The position numbers and the translations under genes are program-made. Shown here in pieces: positions 6,527 to 6,602 of a stretch of 6,602 nt of DNA. Positions within the stretch are counted from its first letter, which is position 1, and each line of letters starts with the position of its first letter. Origin of the DNA: Filomicrobium sp. (GTDB lineage: Bacteria; Pseudomonadota; Alphaproteobacteria; Rhizobiales; Hyphomicrobiaceae); contig JAUWFF010000069.1 of NCBI GenBank assembly GCA_030607105.1, positions 1 through 6,602 on the forward strand, written 5' to 3'. The notes under the pieces are model-generated. The model did no database searches and was not told the DNA's origin. It worked only from the letters and a program-made list of their open reading frames with translations.

Positions 6527-6602
6527 GCACCGATCTTTCTCTGACGGAGTTGCCAACTCTGGCCGGCAATGCCACTCTGCGCTGCAGTGCAACACGTGCT
6601 GC

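Noticed and set aside
6550..6569. TTGCC/GGCAA inverted repeat after aroC as a terminator
   Set aside because: It is only 5 bp with a 10-nt loop and no T-run, so it is expected by chance.

Overview
The window looks like a piece of an alphaproteobacterial chromosome, most likely from the Rhizobiales/Hyphomicrobiales. The evidence is the moderately high GC content, the wording of the FabI, PdxH and AroC proteins (for example the AroC start [20 protein letters not shown]), and the grouping of pdxH, a 17-kDa-antigen-like secreted protein, fabI, a histidine phosphatase and aroC. From memory, similar groupings occur in that order of bacteria; I could not search for this.

Layout. Positions 1-682 (minus) hold the first 227 codons of a membrane protein with a DUF1499 domain, cut by the window edge. 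A divergent gap with a plausible promoter leads to 881-1834 (plus), an exported protein with the endonuclease/exonuclease/phosphatase (EEP) fold whose catalytic motifs are nearly all replaced. It runs tail-to-tail into pdxH (1831-2499, minus), and the two stop codons share bases. Divergent from pdxH is a small exported protein (2678-3091, plus) related to the RT0821/Lpp0805 17-kDa surface antigen family. Then, all on plus, come fabI (3363-4214), a histidine phosphatase (4288-4875), a gene-free stretch of about 550 bp, and complete aroC (5429-6526).

Function. Three genes are core metabolism: pyridoxal phosphate supply (PdxH), fatty acid elongation (FabI) and the last step of the shikimate pathway (AroC). 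The rest are envelope-associated or of undefined substrate. fabI and the phosphatase may be co-transcribed (73 bp apart). aroC probably has its own leader because of the long gap before it.

Most of the window is ordinary housekeeping DNA. I see no mobile element, CRISPR array, RNA gene or defence system. The item most worth following is the EEP-fold protein, which appears to be an exported pseudoenzyme: its fold landmarks and four cysteines are kept while its metal and catalytic residues are lost.
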